From SHZI01 sp963698405 (GTDB taxonomy: Bacteria > Pseudomonadota > Gammaproteobacteria > Steroidobacterales > GCA-2729495), in NCBI GenBank assembly GCA_963698405.1, contig CAVOQT010000002.1:310001-374000 (forward strand): a stretch of DNA of 64,000 nt. Reading direction: 5' to 3'. Of the stretch, positions 7,704 through 16,291 are shown one piece after another; position 1 is the stretch's first letter; each line of letters opens with the position of its first letter. The notes below the pieces were generated by a model that was not told the origin of the DNA, did no database searches, and saw only the letters and a program-made list of their open reading frames with translations. The position numbers were made by a program, and so were the translations under genes.

Positions 7704-10115
7704 ATGGCTGATTTAGAAAACTACGATTCCAGTAATATCAAGGTCTTAAAGGGGCTTGATGCAGTCAGGAAACGTCCAGGCATGTATATCGGTGATACCG
7801 ATGACGGCACCGGTTTGCATCACATGGTATTTGAGGTTGTCGACAACGCTGTCGATGAGGCTCTGGCCGGGCATTGCAGCAAGATTTCGGTAACCATCCA
7901 TGCCGGTGAATCCATCACAGTCACCGACGATGGGCGCGGTATCCCCGTAGATATCCACACAGGTGAGGGAAAGTCGGCCGCTGAGGTCATCATGACCGTG
8001 TTGCACGCCGGCGGAAAATTCGACGCCAATTCCTACAAGGTATCAGGAGGCCTGCACGGCGTCGGCGTATCTGTGGTCAATGCCCTGTCTGAGATTCTGG
8101 ATCTGACTATTTACCGCGATGGCCGCGTCCATGAACAGCGTTATCACTTGGGCGAACCAGCAGCCCCGCTGGCAATTACTGGTGAAACCAAGCGTCGTGG
8201 CACGGTGATTCGTTTCAAGCCAAGTGCCGAGATCTTCAGCCATATCGAGTTTCACTATGACATTCTCGCCAAACGGCTGCGCGAGCTGTCCTTTCTCAAT
8301 CAGGGCGTGTGTATCCACCTGGCGGACGAACGCGATGGGCGTAGCGATACCTTTCAGTTCGAGGGCGGCATCCGCGCCTTCGTAGAACACCTGAATCGAA
8401 ACAAAACGCCGATTCAGCCAACAGTCATTCATTTCTCCCGATTGCAGGACACCGTCCTGGTCGAGTGCGCCTTGCAGTGGAATGACGGCTATCAGGAAGG
8501 CATGTTCTGTTTTACGAACAATATTCCGCAGAAAGATGGTGGCACGCATCTCTCGGGGTTTCGTGCAGCACTGACCCGTACGCTCAATACCTATATCGAA
8601 AAAGAGTTTGCGTCACGCAAAGAGAAAGTTGCAACAACCGGTGATGACGCCCGCGAAGGGCTCATGGCGGTATTGTCCGTCAAGCTCCCGGACCCGAAGT
8701 TCTCTTCGCAGACCAAAGACAAACTTGTCTCATCCGAGGTCAAGGCGGCAGTAGAAACGGCTGTTGCAGATCAGCTGGAAAATTTTCTGCTTGAGCATCC
8801 GGCCGAAGCGAAAATCATCGTTGCAAAATTGATTGATGCCGCTCGTGCCCGTGAGGCGGCACGCAAAGCCCGGGAGATGACTCGTCGCAAAGGTGCGCTC
8901 GATATCGCGGGACTACCCGGAAAACTTGCAGACTGTCAGGAAAAAGATCCGGCTCTTTCAGAGATCTTCCTTGTCGAAGGCGATTCGGCAGGCGGATCAG
9001 CAAAACAGGGCCGTGATCGCAGAACCCAGGCGGTGTTACCGCTCAAGGGCAAGATCCTCAATGTTGAGAAAGCCCGCTTCGACAAAATGCTCGCCTCGGC
9101 GGAAGTAGGCACACTGATCACAGCGCTGGGCTGTGGTATCGGACGGGAAGATTTCAATCCGGATAAACTCCGCTATCACCACATCATCATCATGACGGAC
9201 GCTGATGTCGACGGCTCGCACATCCGTACGCTGTTACTCACGTTTTTCTACCGTCAGATGCCAGAGTTGATTGAACGCGGCCATATCTATATTGCCCAGC
9301 CGCCGCTTTACAAAGTGAAACGCGGCAAACAGGAAACTTACGTCAAGGATGACATGGAGCTGAATGCGCTGCTCCTCAAGTCAGCCCTGGATGGCGCCTC
9401 CATTATTCTCAAGTCCCAGGATTCACCGCTGCAGGGCGATGCGCTTGCCAGCCTGTGCCAGGCCTTCATTCTCGTCCGGGCCATCATCGAGCGCCTCTCC
9501 CGCCGTTATTACGGAGTGCTGCTTGAACAGCTGATTTCTCTGCCAGAACTCCCGGTCGAACGGTTTTCCGATCACGCCTGGCTCACGGCATGGGGTGCCG
9601 GGCTTGCAAAGGCACTCAACGCTATAGAGGAAACTGTTTCATACCGGGTTGAACTGAGCATCAGTGATGACAAGCCACAGGGCTTCACGGTCTGGCGCAC
9701 GCGACACGGTGTCGAAGAGCCCAGTGATCTGGCCCTGAGATTCTTTGAGTCTGCTGAATATCGCAAGATTGCCGAGCTGGGCAACAGTTTACGTGGCTTG
9801 GTCAGCCCAGGCAGCCAGGTGCTTCGTGGCGAACAGAAGCGCGAGGTACAGGATTTCCGTCAAGCCATGGAATGGCTGATGGCCGAAGCGAGAAAGGGCC
9901 AGTCGATCCAGCGTTACAAAGGCCTTGGTGAAATGAACCCGGAGCAGTTGTGGGAAACCACGGTTAACCCGGCGACTCGCCGCCTTATGCAGGTACGGAT
10001 TGAAGACGCAGTCGCCGCCGACGAAATTTTTACCACCTTGATGGGTGACCAGGTCGAGCCCCGTCGTGAGTTCATCGAGCGCAACGCACTGGCTGCAGAA
10101 AATCTCGATATCTGA
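7704..10115 (+). CDS. gyrB: DNA gyrase subunit B
   Basis: GyrB is the ATPase subunit of gyrase, which introduces negative supercoils with GyrA. The protein is 803 aa against 804 in E. coli. It has a GHKL ATPase domain (EVVDNAVDEALAGH, DDGRGIPVDIH, GGLHGVG), a transducer domain, and a Toprim domain with EGDSAGGSAKQGRDR and DADVDGSHIRTL for metal binding. The roughly 170-residue insertion typical of Gram-negative GyrB is present, and the tail ends in QRYKGLGEMNPEQLWETT and beyond. ATG 7704 lies 27 bp after recF. It converges with plsC with 2 bp between stops and no visible terminator. Confidence 0.98.
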   Translation: MADLENYDSSNIKVLKGLDAVRKRPGMYIGDTDDGTGLHHMVFEVVDNAVDEALAGHCSKISVTIHAGESITVTDDGRGIPVDIHTGEGKSAAEVIMTVLHAGGKFDANSYKVSGGLHGVGVSVVNALSEILDLTIYRDGRVHEQRYHLGEPAAPLAITGETKRRGTVIRFKPSAEIFSHIEFHYDILAKRLRELSFLNQGVCIHLADERDGRSDTFQFEGGIRAFVEHLNRNKTPIQPTVIHFSRLQDTVLVECALQWNDGYQEGMFCFTNNIPQKDGGTHLSGFRAALTRTLNTYIEKEFASRKEKVATTGDDAREGLMAVLSVKLPDPKFSSQTKDKLVSSEVKAAVETAVADQLENFLLEHPAEAKIIVAKLIDAARAREAARKAREMTRRKGALDIAGLPGKLADCQEKDPALSEIFLVEGDSAGGSAKQGRDRRTQAVLPLKGKILNVEKARFDKMLASAEVGTLITALGCGIGREDFNPDKLRYHHIIIMTDADVDGSHIRTLLLTFFYRQMPELIERGHIYIAQPPLYKVKRGKQETYVKDDMELNALLLKSALDGASIILKSQDSPLQGDALASLCQAFILVRAIIERLSRRYYGVLLEQLISLPELPVERFSDHAWLTAWGAGLAKALNAIEETVSYRVELSISDDKPQGFTVWRTRHGVEEPSDLALRFFESAEYRKIAELGNSLRGLVSPGSQVLRGEQKREVQDFRQAMEWLMAEARKGQSIQRYKGLGEMNPEQLWETTVNPATRRLMQVRIEDAVAADEIFTTLMGDQVEPRREFIERNALAAENLDI

Positions 10116-10117
10116 TT

Positions 10118-10837
10118 TTAGTGCTTGGCGGTTTGCCTGCGCATGGCGGCGACTTCAGCTTCGATCCACTGCTGGATTTCAGCGTTGACTTCGCGTGGTT
10201 CACGACCGCTTGGGTCTACAGGTTTGCCGATACGGAAAATGACCAGGCCCGGTCGCTTCAGCCAGCCACGCCGGGGCCAGTAATCGCCCGCATTGTGTGC
10301 GACCGGCACCAGCAGCTTCCCCGTTTCAAGGGCGAGCAGTGCGCCGCTAACGCCGTACTTGCGGGTCTGCCCGGGGGCCATCCGGGTTCCCTCAGGGAAA
10401 ATCATCACCCAGAGTCCTTCGGCTAATCGCTGCCGACCCTGTGCGATAACCTGATCGACAGCGCGTTTGCCAGCCTGTCGGTTTATTGCGATGGGCCGAA
10501 CACCAGCCACTGCCCAGCCCAGGAATGGGGTCCAGAGCACCTCCCGCTTCAGCACCCAGGTCTGGCGTGGAAACAAGACCCATTGGGCGATGGTTTCGTA
10601 TGCTGAAGAATGCTTGAGCAACACGATGGAGTTCTCGGCGGGTAAATTCTCGATGCCCTCAACGACGTAGCGCAGCCCGCAGATTTTCTCGCACAACCGT
10701 AGTATCCAATCTGCCCAGCGCACGATCAGTGCATAAGCGACCGGATAGCCCAGCAAACGGCCGCAAACGACCACGATGCTCCACAACGCCACGCTCAGAA
10801 ACATCAGGACGGTAAACAGCAGCGAGCGCACCAACAC
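10118..10837 (-). CDS. 1-acyl-sn-glycerol-3-phosphate acyltransferase (PlsC family)
   Basis: This family adds the second acyl chain in phosphatidic-acid synthesis at the inner membrane. The protein is 239 aa with a hydrophobic N-terminus (about 3-30). Motif I is HSSAYE, an HX4E variant of the usual HX4D; some proteobacterial PlsC paralogues also have Glu. Motif II-like PIAINR and motif III FPEGTRM are present. The start is GTG 10837, overlapping the gmhB stop by one base (TAGTG), so translation is probably coupled. Whether this is the only PlsC of the cell or a paralogue cannot be decided here. Confidence 0.9.
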   Translation of the reverse strand: MLVRSLLFTVLMFLSVALWSIVVVCGRLLGYPVAYALIVRWADWILRLCEKICGLRYVVEGIENLPAENSIVLLKHSSAYETIAQWVLFPRQTWVLKREVLWTPFLGWAVAGVRPIAINRQAGKRAVDQVIAQGRQRLAEGLWVMIFPEGTRMAPGQTRKYGVSGALLALETGKLLVPVAHNAGDYWPRRGWLKRPGLVIFRIGKPVDPSGREPREVNAEIQQWIEAEVAAMRRQTAKH

Positions 10838-11415
10838 TATCGCTTGACTCCGTTTGCAATGAGAAAGCGGGCTGCAGCGGCGAGATCATCAAAGACTGCT
10901 ACGTTGCTGAGGTCATGAAGTTCGCGCTCAGTCTTGATGCCATTCCCGGTGCGCACCAGGATGGCGCGTGCGCCGACGGCCTGCGCTGCTTCGAGATCCC
11001 GCTGCGAGTCACCGATAATCGGCTGGCCTGCAAGTTTGCAGCCAAATTGGGTCTCGATCTGCAACAGCAAGCCTGGCCTCGGTTTCCGGCACCCGCAATT
11101 ATCCTCAGGCCGGTGTGGGCAGATGAAGATCCCGGCCAGTTTTCCACCAGCCGCTTCCACACTCTGCTGCATCCGACTATTGATCTCGGCCAGAGCTGTT
11201 TTGCCAAACAGGCCTCTGCCGACCCCGGACTGGTTACTTGCTACCACCACTGTGAAGCCTGCCTGCGTGAGTGCCGCGATGGCATCAAGACTACCCGGCA
11301 GCGGTAGCCACTCATCAGCGGATTTGATGAACGCGGCCGATTCGTGGTTGATGACGCCGTCCCGGTCCAGAACGACGAGGCCTGCTCCAGGATCTGGTCG
11401 GGCGCTACTGCTCAC
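10837..11415 (-). CDS. gmhB: D-glycero-beta-D-manno-heptose-1,7-bisphosphate 7-phosphatase
   Basis: GmhB is a HAD-superfamily phosphatase that makes heptose 1-phosphate for the LPS inner core. The protein is 192 aa. The HAD motif I is DRDGVIN (nucleophile D17), motif II lies in VVVASNQSGVGRG, and the family's zinc-binding Cys/His loop ICPHRPEDNCGCRKPRPG is intact (C-x-H ... C-x-C). The motif IV region is IIGDSQRDLEAA. It lies 5 bp after glyS and overlaps plsC by one base, a glyQ-glyS-gmhB-plsC order common in gammaproteobacteria. Confidence 0.95.
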   Translation of the reverse strand: MSSSARPDPGAGLVVLDRDGVINHESAAFIKSADEWLPLPGSLDAIAALTQAGFTVVVASNQSGVGRGLFGKTALAEINSRMQQSVEAAGGKLAGIFICPHRPEDNCGCRKPRPGLLLQIETQFGCKLAGQPIIGDSQRDLEAAQAVGARAILVRTGNGIKTERELHDLSNVAVFDDLAAAARFLIANGVKR

Positions 11416-11420
11416 AGCCG

Positions 11421-13529
11421 TCAGCTGTGTGGACTGCCGGTCAGGCAGGACAGGTCCGCCACATCCAGAAACAACTGCTGTAGTTGCCTGAGTTGTGCCA
11501 GGCGGTTGTTCCGTACCGCTGCGTCGTCGGCCATTACCATGACCGCACCAAAATAATCATCGACCGGTTCGCGCAGTTCAGCCAGCGCACACAAAGCTTG
11601 CTGGTAATCGCGCCGCTGCAGGTGCTGTGCATGCGCTATTGCTGATTTCTCAACAGCCCGATGCAGTGATGTTTCTTCGCTGAACGTAAACAGCGAGGGG
11701 TCAACAGGCCCGCTCTCGGTGCCAGCGCTCTTCAGGATATTGGCTATGCGCTTGTTGGCGATCGCCAGGCTTTCTGCTTCGGGAAGCCGCATAAAGGCAC
11801 ATACGCCAATCAGCCGTGCGTGAAAATCGATCAGTGATCCGGTTTTGCGGCTGCGTACTGCCTCAAACATATCAGCGCTGACGATGCCTGTCGGCAGCCC
11901 CGGTGCCAACCCTTCCAGGTAGTAGGCGCGCGACCGGTCCATGATGAACTCAAAGAGATCCTCGGACAGTGCGGCAGCATCCTTGACCGGCAGTGGCTGA
12001 AGTGCAACTGCTTCGCGCAGCAGCGCAGGGAGATCAAGTTCAACCCCGGTTTCCACGAGGATGCGCAACAGTCCGAGTGCGTTACGCCGCAAGCTGAAGG
12101 GGTCCTTGGCGCCACTTGGCCGCTTGCCAAGCGCAAAGACACCGGCCAGGGTATCGGCACGGTCAGCGATGGACAGCGCGCGGCCCACGGCTGAGGCTGG
12201 CAGCCGGTCACCGGCATGGCGTGGCAGGTACTGCTCTTCAATGGCTGTCGCGACCTGGGCGGACTCGCCATCCAGAGTTGCGTAGTGATAACCCATCCGG
12301 CCCTGGAGTTCGGGAAACTCACCGACCATCTGTGTCAGCAGATCCGCCTTGGCCAGCAGTGCAGCGCGCTCTGCCTGGGCGGCATCGCAACCGAGCTGTT
12401 TTGCCACATTGCATGCCAGTTGGGCGACTCGTACAGACCGCTCGCGCAGGCTACCGAGGCCTTTCTGAAAGACCACTGTATCCAGGCGCTCTAAACGGGA
12501 TTCCAGATTTGTCTGTATATCCTGGTCCCAGAAAAATGCGGCATCTGACAGGCGCGGCAGAATGACGCGCTCATTACCCTGTTGAATCTGGACTGGATCG
12601 CGACTCTCGATATTTGCCGTAGTGATGAAATTCGGCAGCAGTTGGCCTTCGGCATTGCGTACCGGGAAGTAGCGCTGATGGCCCTGCAGGGTCGCGATCA
12701 GTACCTCTTCCGGCAAGCGCAAGAACTCGGCCCCGAAACGGCCTGTCACGGCCACCGGCCATTCGACCAGTGCCGTCACCTCATCAAGCAGATCGGCTTC
12801 GATCATTGCCTGGCCATCGACCTTGGTGGCCGCAGCCTCGGCAAGTTGCCTTACCCGTTCCCGGCGCGTGGCGAAATCCGCGATCACCTTGTTGGCGGCC
12901 AGCGCTGCGACATAGTCGCCAGCCTTTTGCAGCTCGATTGACCCGGTGCTGTGAAACCGGTGTCCCCGCGTATGGCGCGACGGGGCAAGGCCAAGAATAT
13001 TGCCCGGCACGATCTCTGTGCCGAGCAGCATGACGATCCAATGTACCGGCCGGACAAATTCAGTTTCGCCATCTCCCCAGCGCATACGCCGCGGTATGGG
13101 CAGCGCCGCCAGGGCAGCATTCACGATACCTGGCAGCAGGTCCTTGGCCAGTTGTCCGGCGACATCCGCACGGTAATGGAGCCACGCACCCTTGGGTGTT
13201 TCAGTTCGCTCGAGGCTCTCGACCGAAACGCCACAGCCATCAGCAAAGGCTTGCGCCGCACGTGTCGGGCGGCCTTCAGCATCAAACGCTACGGCGAGTG
13301 GTGGGCCACGTTTTTCCACGCTTTGCCGGGGCTGGGTGCAATCCAGGGCGTCGATGCTGACGGCCAGGCGGCGTGGTGTGGCATAGGAATGCAGAGCCGC
13401 AAAGCTCAGCCCCGCGGTTTCCAGGCCAGTCCGAACCTGTTCGGAAAAACTGCGTTCCAGCCCGGCCAGGGCCTTGGGCGGCAGTTCTTCGGTACCGATC
13501 TCAACGAGAAAGTCAGCAGTTTGCGCCAT
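11421..13529 (-). CDS. glyS: Glycine-tRNA ligase, beta subunit
   Basis: GlyS is the large subunit of the bacterial heterotetrameric glycyl-tRNA synthetase and contributes tRNA recognition. The protein is 702 aa (E. coli 689) from ATG 13529, giving the standard N-terminus MAQTADFLVEIGTEELPPKAL. A TTG five codons upstream (13544) is possible but less likely. The C-terminal part contains the HD-like and anticodon-binding regions (for example LAGVFALGKRPSGAKDPFSLRR). It lies 21 bp downstream of glyQ. Confidence 0.97.
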   Translation of the reverse strand: MAQTADFLVEIGTEELPPKALAGLERSFSEQVRTGLETAGLSFAALHSYATPRRLAVSIDALDCTQPRQSVEKRGPPLAVAFDAEGRPTRAAQAFADGCGVSVESLERTETPKGAWLHYRADVAGQLAKDLLPGIVNAALAALPIPRRMRWGDGETEFVRPVHWIVMLLGTEIVPGNILGLAPSRHTRGHRFHSTGSIELQKAGDYVAALAANKVIADFATRRERVRQLAEAAATKVDGQAMIEADLLDEVTALVEWPVAVTGRFGAEFLRLPEEVLIATLQGHQRYFPVRNAEGQLLPNFITTANIESRDPVQIQQGNERVILPRLSDAAFFWDQDIQTNLESRLERLDTVVFQKGLGSLRERSVRVAQLACNVAKQLGCDAAQAERAALLAKADLLTQMVGEFPELQGRMGYHYATLDGESAQVATAIEEQYLPRHAGDRLPASAVGRALSIADRADTLAGVFALGKRPSGAKDPFSLRRNALGLLRILVETGVELDLPALLREAVALQPLPVKDAAALSEDLFEFIMDRSRAYYLEGLAPGLPTGIVSADMFEAVRSRKTGSLIDFHARLIGVCAFMRLPEAESLAIANKRIANILKSAGTESGPVDPSLFTFSEETSLHRAVEKSAIAHAQHLQRRDYQQALCALAELREPVDDYFGAVMVMADDAAVRNNRLAQLRQLQQLFLDVADLSCLTGSPHS

Positions 13530-13550
13530 GAGAGCAGAGACCAAATACCG

Positions 13551-14468
13551 TTACTTCTGTGTGCTGCGTTTCGTAACCAGCGGAAAACCGAGCGCCGCGC
13601 GGCTGTCGTAGTATGCCTGTGCAACCATGCGGGCCATTTCCCGTACGCGCAAGATATAGCGCTGACGCTCACTGACCGAAATAGCACGTCGTGCATCCAG
13701 CAGATTGAATGTATGCGAGGCGTCGAGAACCTGCTCATAAGCGGGCAAAGTCAGGCCCTTGTCGATCAGTGCCTGACAGGCGCGTTCGGCCGCGTCGAAG
13801 CGCGGCGCCAGCACGCCTGTATCAGCGGCTTCGAAGTTGTAGCGTGACATTTCCACTTCGTTCTGATGGAAGACATCGCCATAAGTGACGCGGCCAAAGG
13901 GGCCGTCCGTCCAGACCAGGTCATATACGCTGCTTACGCCTTGCAGATACATCGCGATCCGCTCAAGCCCGTAGGTAATCTCGCCGGTGACGGGTCGGCA
14001 GTCGAGTCCCCCGACCTGCTGGAAATAGGTGAACTGCGTGACTTCCATGCCATTCAGCCAGACTTCCCAGCCCAGCCCCCAGGCGCCGAGCGTCGGCGAC
14101 TCCCAGTTATCCTCGACAAAGCGGATGTCGTGCGTCAGCGGATCAATATCCAGCGCACGCAGGGAGTTCAGATAAAGGTCTTGTATATCGACCGGTGAGG
14201 GTTTGAGCATGACCTGAAATTGGTAGTAATGCTGCAAACGGTTTGGATTATCCCCGTAGCGGCCATCAGCGGGCCGCCGGCTGGGCTGCACATATGCTGC
14301 GCTCCACGGCTCAGGGCCTATCGAGCGCAGAAAAGTGGCTGAATGAAAAGTACCAGCCCCCATCGGCATGTCGTAGGGCTGTAATACCACGCAGCCGTGA
14401 TCCGCCCAGTAGCGCTGCAGGGACAAAATAAGGTCCTGGAAGGTCTGCGGGCGTCTAGCCTGACTCAA
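13551..14468 (-). CDS. glyQ: Glycine-tRNA ligase, alpha subunit
   Basis: GlyQ carries the class II catalytic core for glycine activation. The protein is 305 aa, close to the E. coli length of 303. Conserved stretches are FQDLILSLQRYWADHGCVV, QPYDMPMGAGTFHSATFLR and the motif 2 region YVQPSRRPADGRYGDNPNR. I chose TTG 14468 (then Ser-Gln-Ala-Arg-Arg-Pro-Gln) because it places the family N-terminus correctly and there is no ATG or GTG nearby. An upstream in-frame start at 14570 would add 34 unlikely residues and run into the NtrC site region. The gene diverges from glnA. Confidence 0.95.
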   Translation of the reverse strand: MSQARRPQTFQDLILSLQRYWADHGCVVLQPYDMPMGAGTFHSATFLRSIGPEPWSAAYVQPSRRPADGRYGDNPNRLQHYYQFQVMLKPSPVDIQDLYLNSLRALDIDPLTHDIRFVEDNWESPTLGAWGLGWEVWLNGMEVTQFTYFQQVGGLDCRPVTGEITYGLERIAMYLQGVSSVYDLVWTDGPFGRVTYGDVFHQNEVEMSRYNFEAADTGVLAPRFDAAERACQALIDKGLTLPAYEQVLDASHTFNLLDARRAISVSERQRYILRVREMARMVAQAYYDSRAALGFPLVTKRSTQK

Positions 14469-14563
14469 GTGAGGTATCCGTACGTAAAAGGGCGCGGAAG
14501 TATAGCTTCGATTGAATGCATAGCCACAAAACCGGCCTGCAACGAACAGTCCGAGCGCCCGGC

Positions 14564-14580
14564 CGCACATAAATGGTGCG
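14564..14580 (+). promoter_or_regulatory. Probable NtrC enhancer site 1 for glnA
   Basis: CGCACATAAATGGTGCG fits the dyad NtrC consensus (GCAC-N6-GGTGC). Its centre is about 127 bp before the predicted sigma54 start point, similar to the E. coli glnA enhancer. NtrC is encoded downstream in the same cluster. Confidence 0.7.
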
Positions 14581-14594
14581 ATTGGTTATGGGGC

Positions 14595-14611
14595 CGCACT
14601 AAAAAAGCGCA
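14595..14611 (+). promoter_or_regulatory. Probable NtrC enhancer site 2 for glnA
   Basis: CGCACTAAAAAAGCGCA is a second dyad NtrC-like site, weaker on its right half. Its centre is 31 bp from site 1, three helical turns, matching the paired-site geometry of enteric glnA enhancers. Confidence 0.6.
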
Positions 14612-14614
14612 CAC

Positions 14615-14644
14615 TTGACGCGAGCAATTTTTTAATGCCATAAA
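14615..14644 (+). promoter_or_regulatory. Possible sigma70 promoter of glnA
   Basis: TTGACG (14615-14620) and CATAAA (14639-14644) are separated by 18 bp. An upstream sigma70 promoter next to a downstream sigma54 one is the arrangement known for enteric glnA; assignment here is by sequence only. Confidence 0.45.
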
Positions 14645-14672
14645 AATCAATATGTTGTATGGGGCTCGCATT

Positions 14673-14689
14673 TGGCACAGCTCGTGCAT
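14673..14689 (+). promoter_or_regulatory. Sigma54 (RpoN) promoter of glnA
   Basis: TGGCAC-N5-GTGCAT matches the -24/-12 consensus TGGCAC-N5-TTGCAT with one difference, and the GG and GC dinucleotides are correctly spaced. The predicted start point is about 14699, leaving a leader of about 105 nt before glnA. Two NtrC-like sites lie upstream. Confidence 0.85.
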
Positions 14690-14803
14690 TACGATAGTGC
14701 GCTGCGGACGGCCACCTGCTCATGAGTCATCAAGGGGCAGGGCCGTTTCACTTGGCGCCACAAGCAAAAAACACACGCTGATCCGAAAACTCAAGGAGCC
14801 GTC

Positions 14804-16213
14804 ATGACCCCCGCTGAAGCTCTCAGCCTCATCAAAGAGAAAGAGGCCAAATTTATCGACCTGCGCTTTACTGATACACACGGCAAAGAGCAGCATCTGT
14901 CCATCCCGGCCAAGAGCGTAGATGCCAGTTTCTTCGAAGACGGCAAAATGTTTGACGGCTCCTCGATTGCCGGCTGGAAGGGCATTCAGGAATCCGACAT
15001 GGTCCTGATGCCGGATGCATCGACGCTGGTACTGGATCCTTTTACCGAACACCCTACCCTCAACCTGCGCTGTGATGTCTATGAGCCCTCCACCATGCAG
15101 GGCTACACGCGTTGTCCGCGCATGACAGCTCGGCGTGCCGAGGAGTACCTGAAGTCCACCGGCATTGCCGATACGGCATATTTTGGTCCGGAGAATGAGT
15201 TCTTCATCTTTGATGATGTGCGTTACGGGACTGATACGAACAGTGCCTATCACTTCATCGATTCGACGGAAGGTGCCTGGAATACGCGCAAGGAGTACGA
15301 GGGCGGCAATACTGGTCATCGTCCCGGCATCAAGGGTGGTTACTTTCCGGTACCGCCGGTCGACTCGCAGCAGGATATTCGTTCCGAGATGTGCCTGGTG
15401 CTGGAAGAGATGGGCATTGAAGTCGAGGTCCACCATCATGAGGTGGCAACCGCCGGCCAGGGCGAAATCGGCGTCAAGTTTGGCAGCCTGGTGCAGAAGG
15501 GCGACGAGGTTCAGATTCTGAAGTACGTTGTTCAGAACGTCGCGCATGCCTTCGGCAAGACTGCAACGTTCATGCCCAAGCCGCTGGTTGGCGACAACGG
15601 CAGTGGCATGCATGTGCACCAGTCGCTGGCCAAAGGCGGCAAGAATCTGTTTATGGGTGATGCTTATGGTGGCCTGTCACAAACGGCGCTGTATTACATC
15701 GGTGGCATTCTCAAGCATGCCCGCGCCATCAATGCGCTGACCAACCCGAGTACCAACAGCTACAAGCGTCTGGTGCCGGGCTTTGAAGCGCCGGTCATGT
15801 TGGCCTACTCGGCACGTAACCGCTCCGCTTCGATTCGCATACCCTTTATTCCCAACCCCAAAGGTCGGCGTATCGAAGTGCGTTTCCCGGACAGCACGGC
15901 CAATCCGTATTTCGCATTTACCGCAATGCTGATGGCCGGGCTCGACGGTATCCAGAACAAGATCAATCCGGGCGATGCCATGGACAAGGATCTTTACGAT
16001 CTGGAGCCTGAGGAAGACAAGAAGATCCCGAAGGTCTGCTTCTCTCTTGAGCAGGCACTGGAAGCGCTCGACAAGGATCGTGACTTCCTCAAGGCCGGTA
16101 ATGTATTCAGCGATGATCTCATCGATGCATACATCAAGCTGAAGTACGCAGACATGATGCGTGTTCGCATGGCTACCCACCCGGTTGAGTTCCAGTTGTA
16201 TTACAGCCTTTGA
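14804..16213 (+). CDS. glnA: Glutamine synthetase, type I
   Basis: GlnA makes glutamine from glutamate, ammonia and ATP, the central ammonia-assimilation step. The protein is 469 aa, the same length as the E. coli enzyme. The beta-Grasp domain includes KFIDLRFTDTHGKEQH; the catalytic parts include FDGSSIAGWKGI, GPENEFFIFD, NGSGMHVHQS and NPSTNSYKRLVPGFEAP. The regulatory segment DLYDLEPEEDKKIPKV contains the tyrosine expected to be adenylylated by GlnE, so this is the GlnE-controlled I-beta form. ATG 14804 follows an AAGGAG ribosome-binding site. It leads the glnA-ntrB-ntrC cluster under sigma54/NtrC control. Confidence 0.98.
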   Translation: MTPAEALSLIKEKEAKFIDLRFTDTHGKEQHLSIPAKSVDASFFEDGKMFDGSSIAGWKGIQESDMVLMPDASTLVLDPFTEHPTLNLRCDVYEPSTMQGYTRCPRMTARRAEEYLKSTGIADTAYFGPENEFFIFDDVRYGTDTNSAYHFIDSTEGAWNTRKEYEGGNTGHRPGIKGGYFPVPPVDSQQDIRSEMCLVLEEMGIEVEVHHHEVATAGQGEIGVKFGSLVQKGDEVQILKYVVQNVAHAFGKTATFMPKPLVGDNGSGMHVHQSLAKGGKNLFMGDAYGGLSQTALYYIGGILKHARAINALTNPSTNSYKRLVPGFEAPVMLAYSARNRSASIRIPFIPNPKGRRIEVRFPDSTANPYFAFTAMLMAGLDGIQNKINPGDAMDKDLYDLEPEEDKKIPKVCFSLEQALEALDKDRDFLKAGNVFSDDLIDAYIKLKYADMMRVRMATHPVEFQLYYSL

Positions 16214-16223
16214 CAATAAGACC

Positions 16224-16262
16224 CCGACCAGCATCCGGTATTCAGGACCGGATGCTGGTCGG
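16224..16262 (+). terminator. Long hairpin after glnA (attenuator or partial terminator)
   Basis: The arms CCGACCAGCATCCGGT and ACCGGATGCTGGTCGG form a perfect 16-bp stem around a 7-nt loop, 11 bp after the glnA stop. There is no U tract, so it may stabilise the glnA mRNA 3' end or reduce read-through into the downstream regulatory genes rather than terminate fully. Confidence 0.65.
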
Positions 16263-16291
16263 CTCGGTCGACTTGGGGTTATGCTGGGAAC

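Noticed and set aside
14720..15619. 299-codon open frame antisense to glnA and its leader
   Set aside because: Opposite to glnA and the sigma54 leader; no family resemblance seen.
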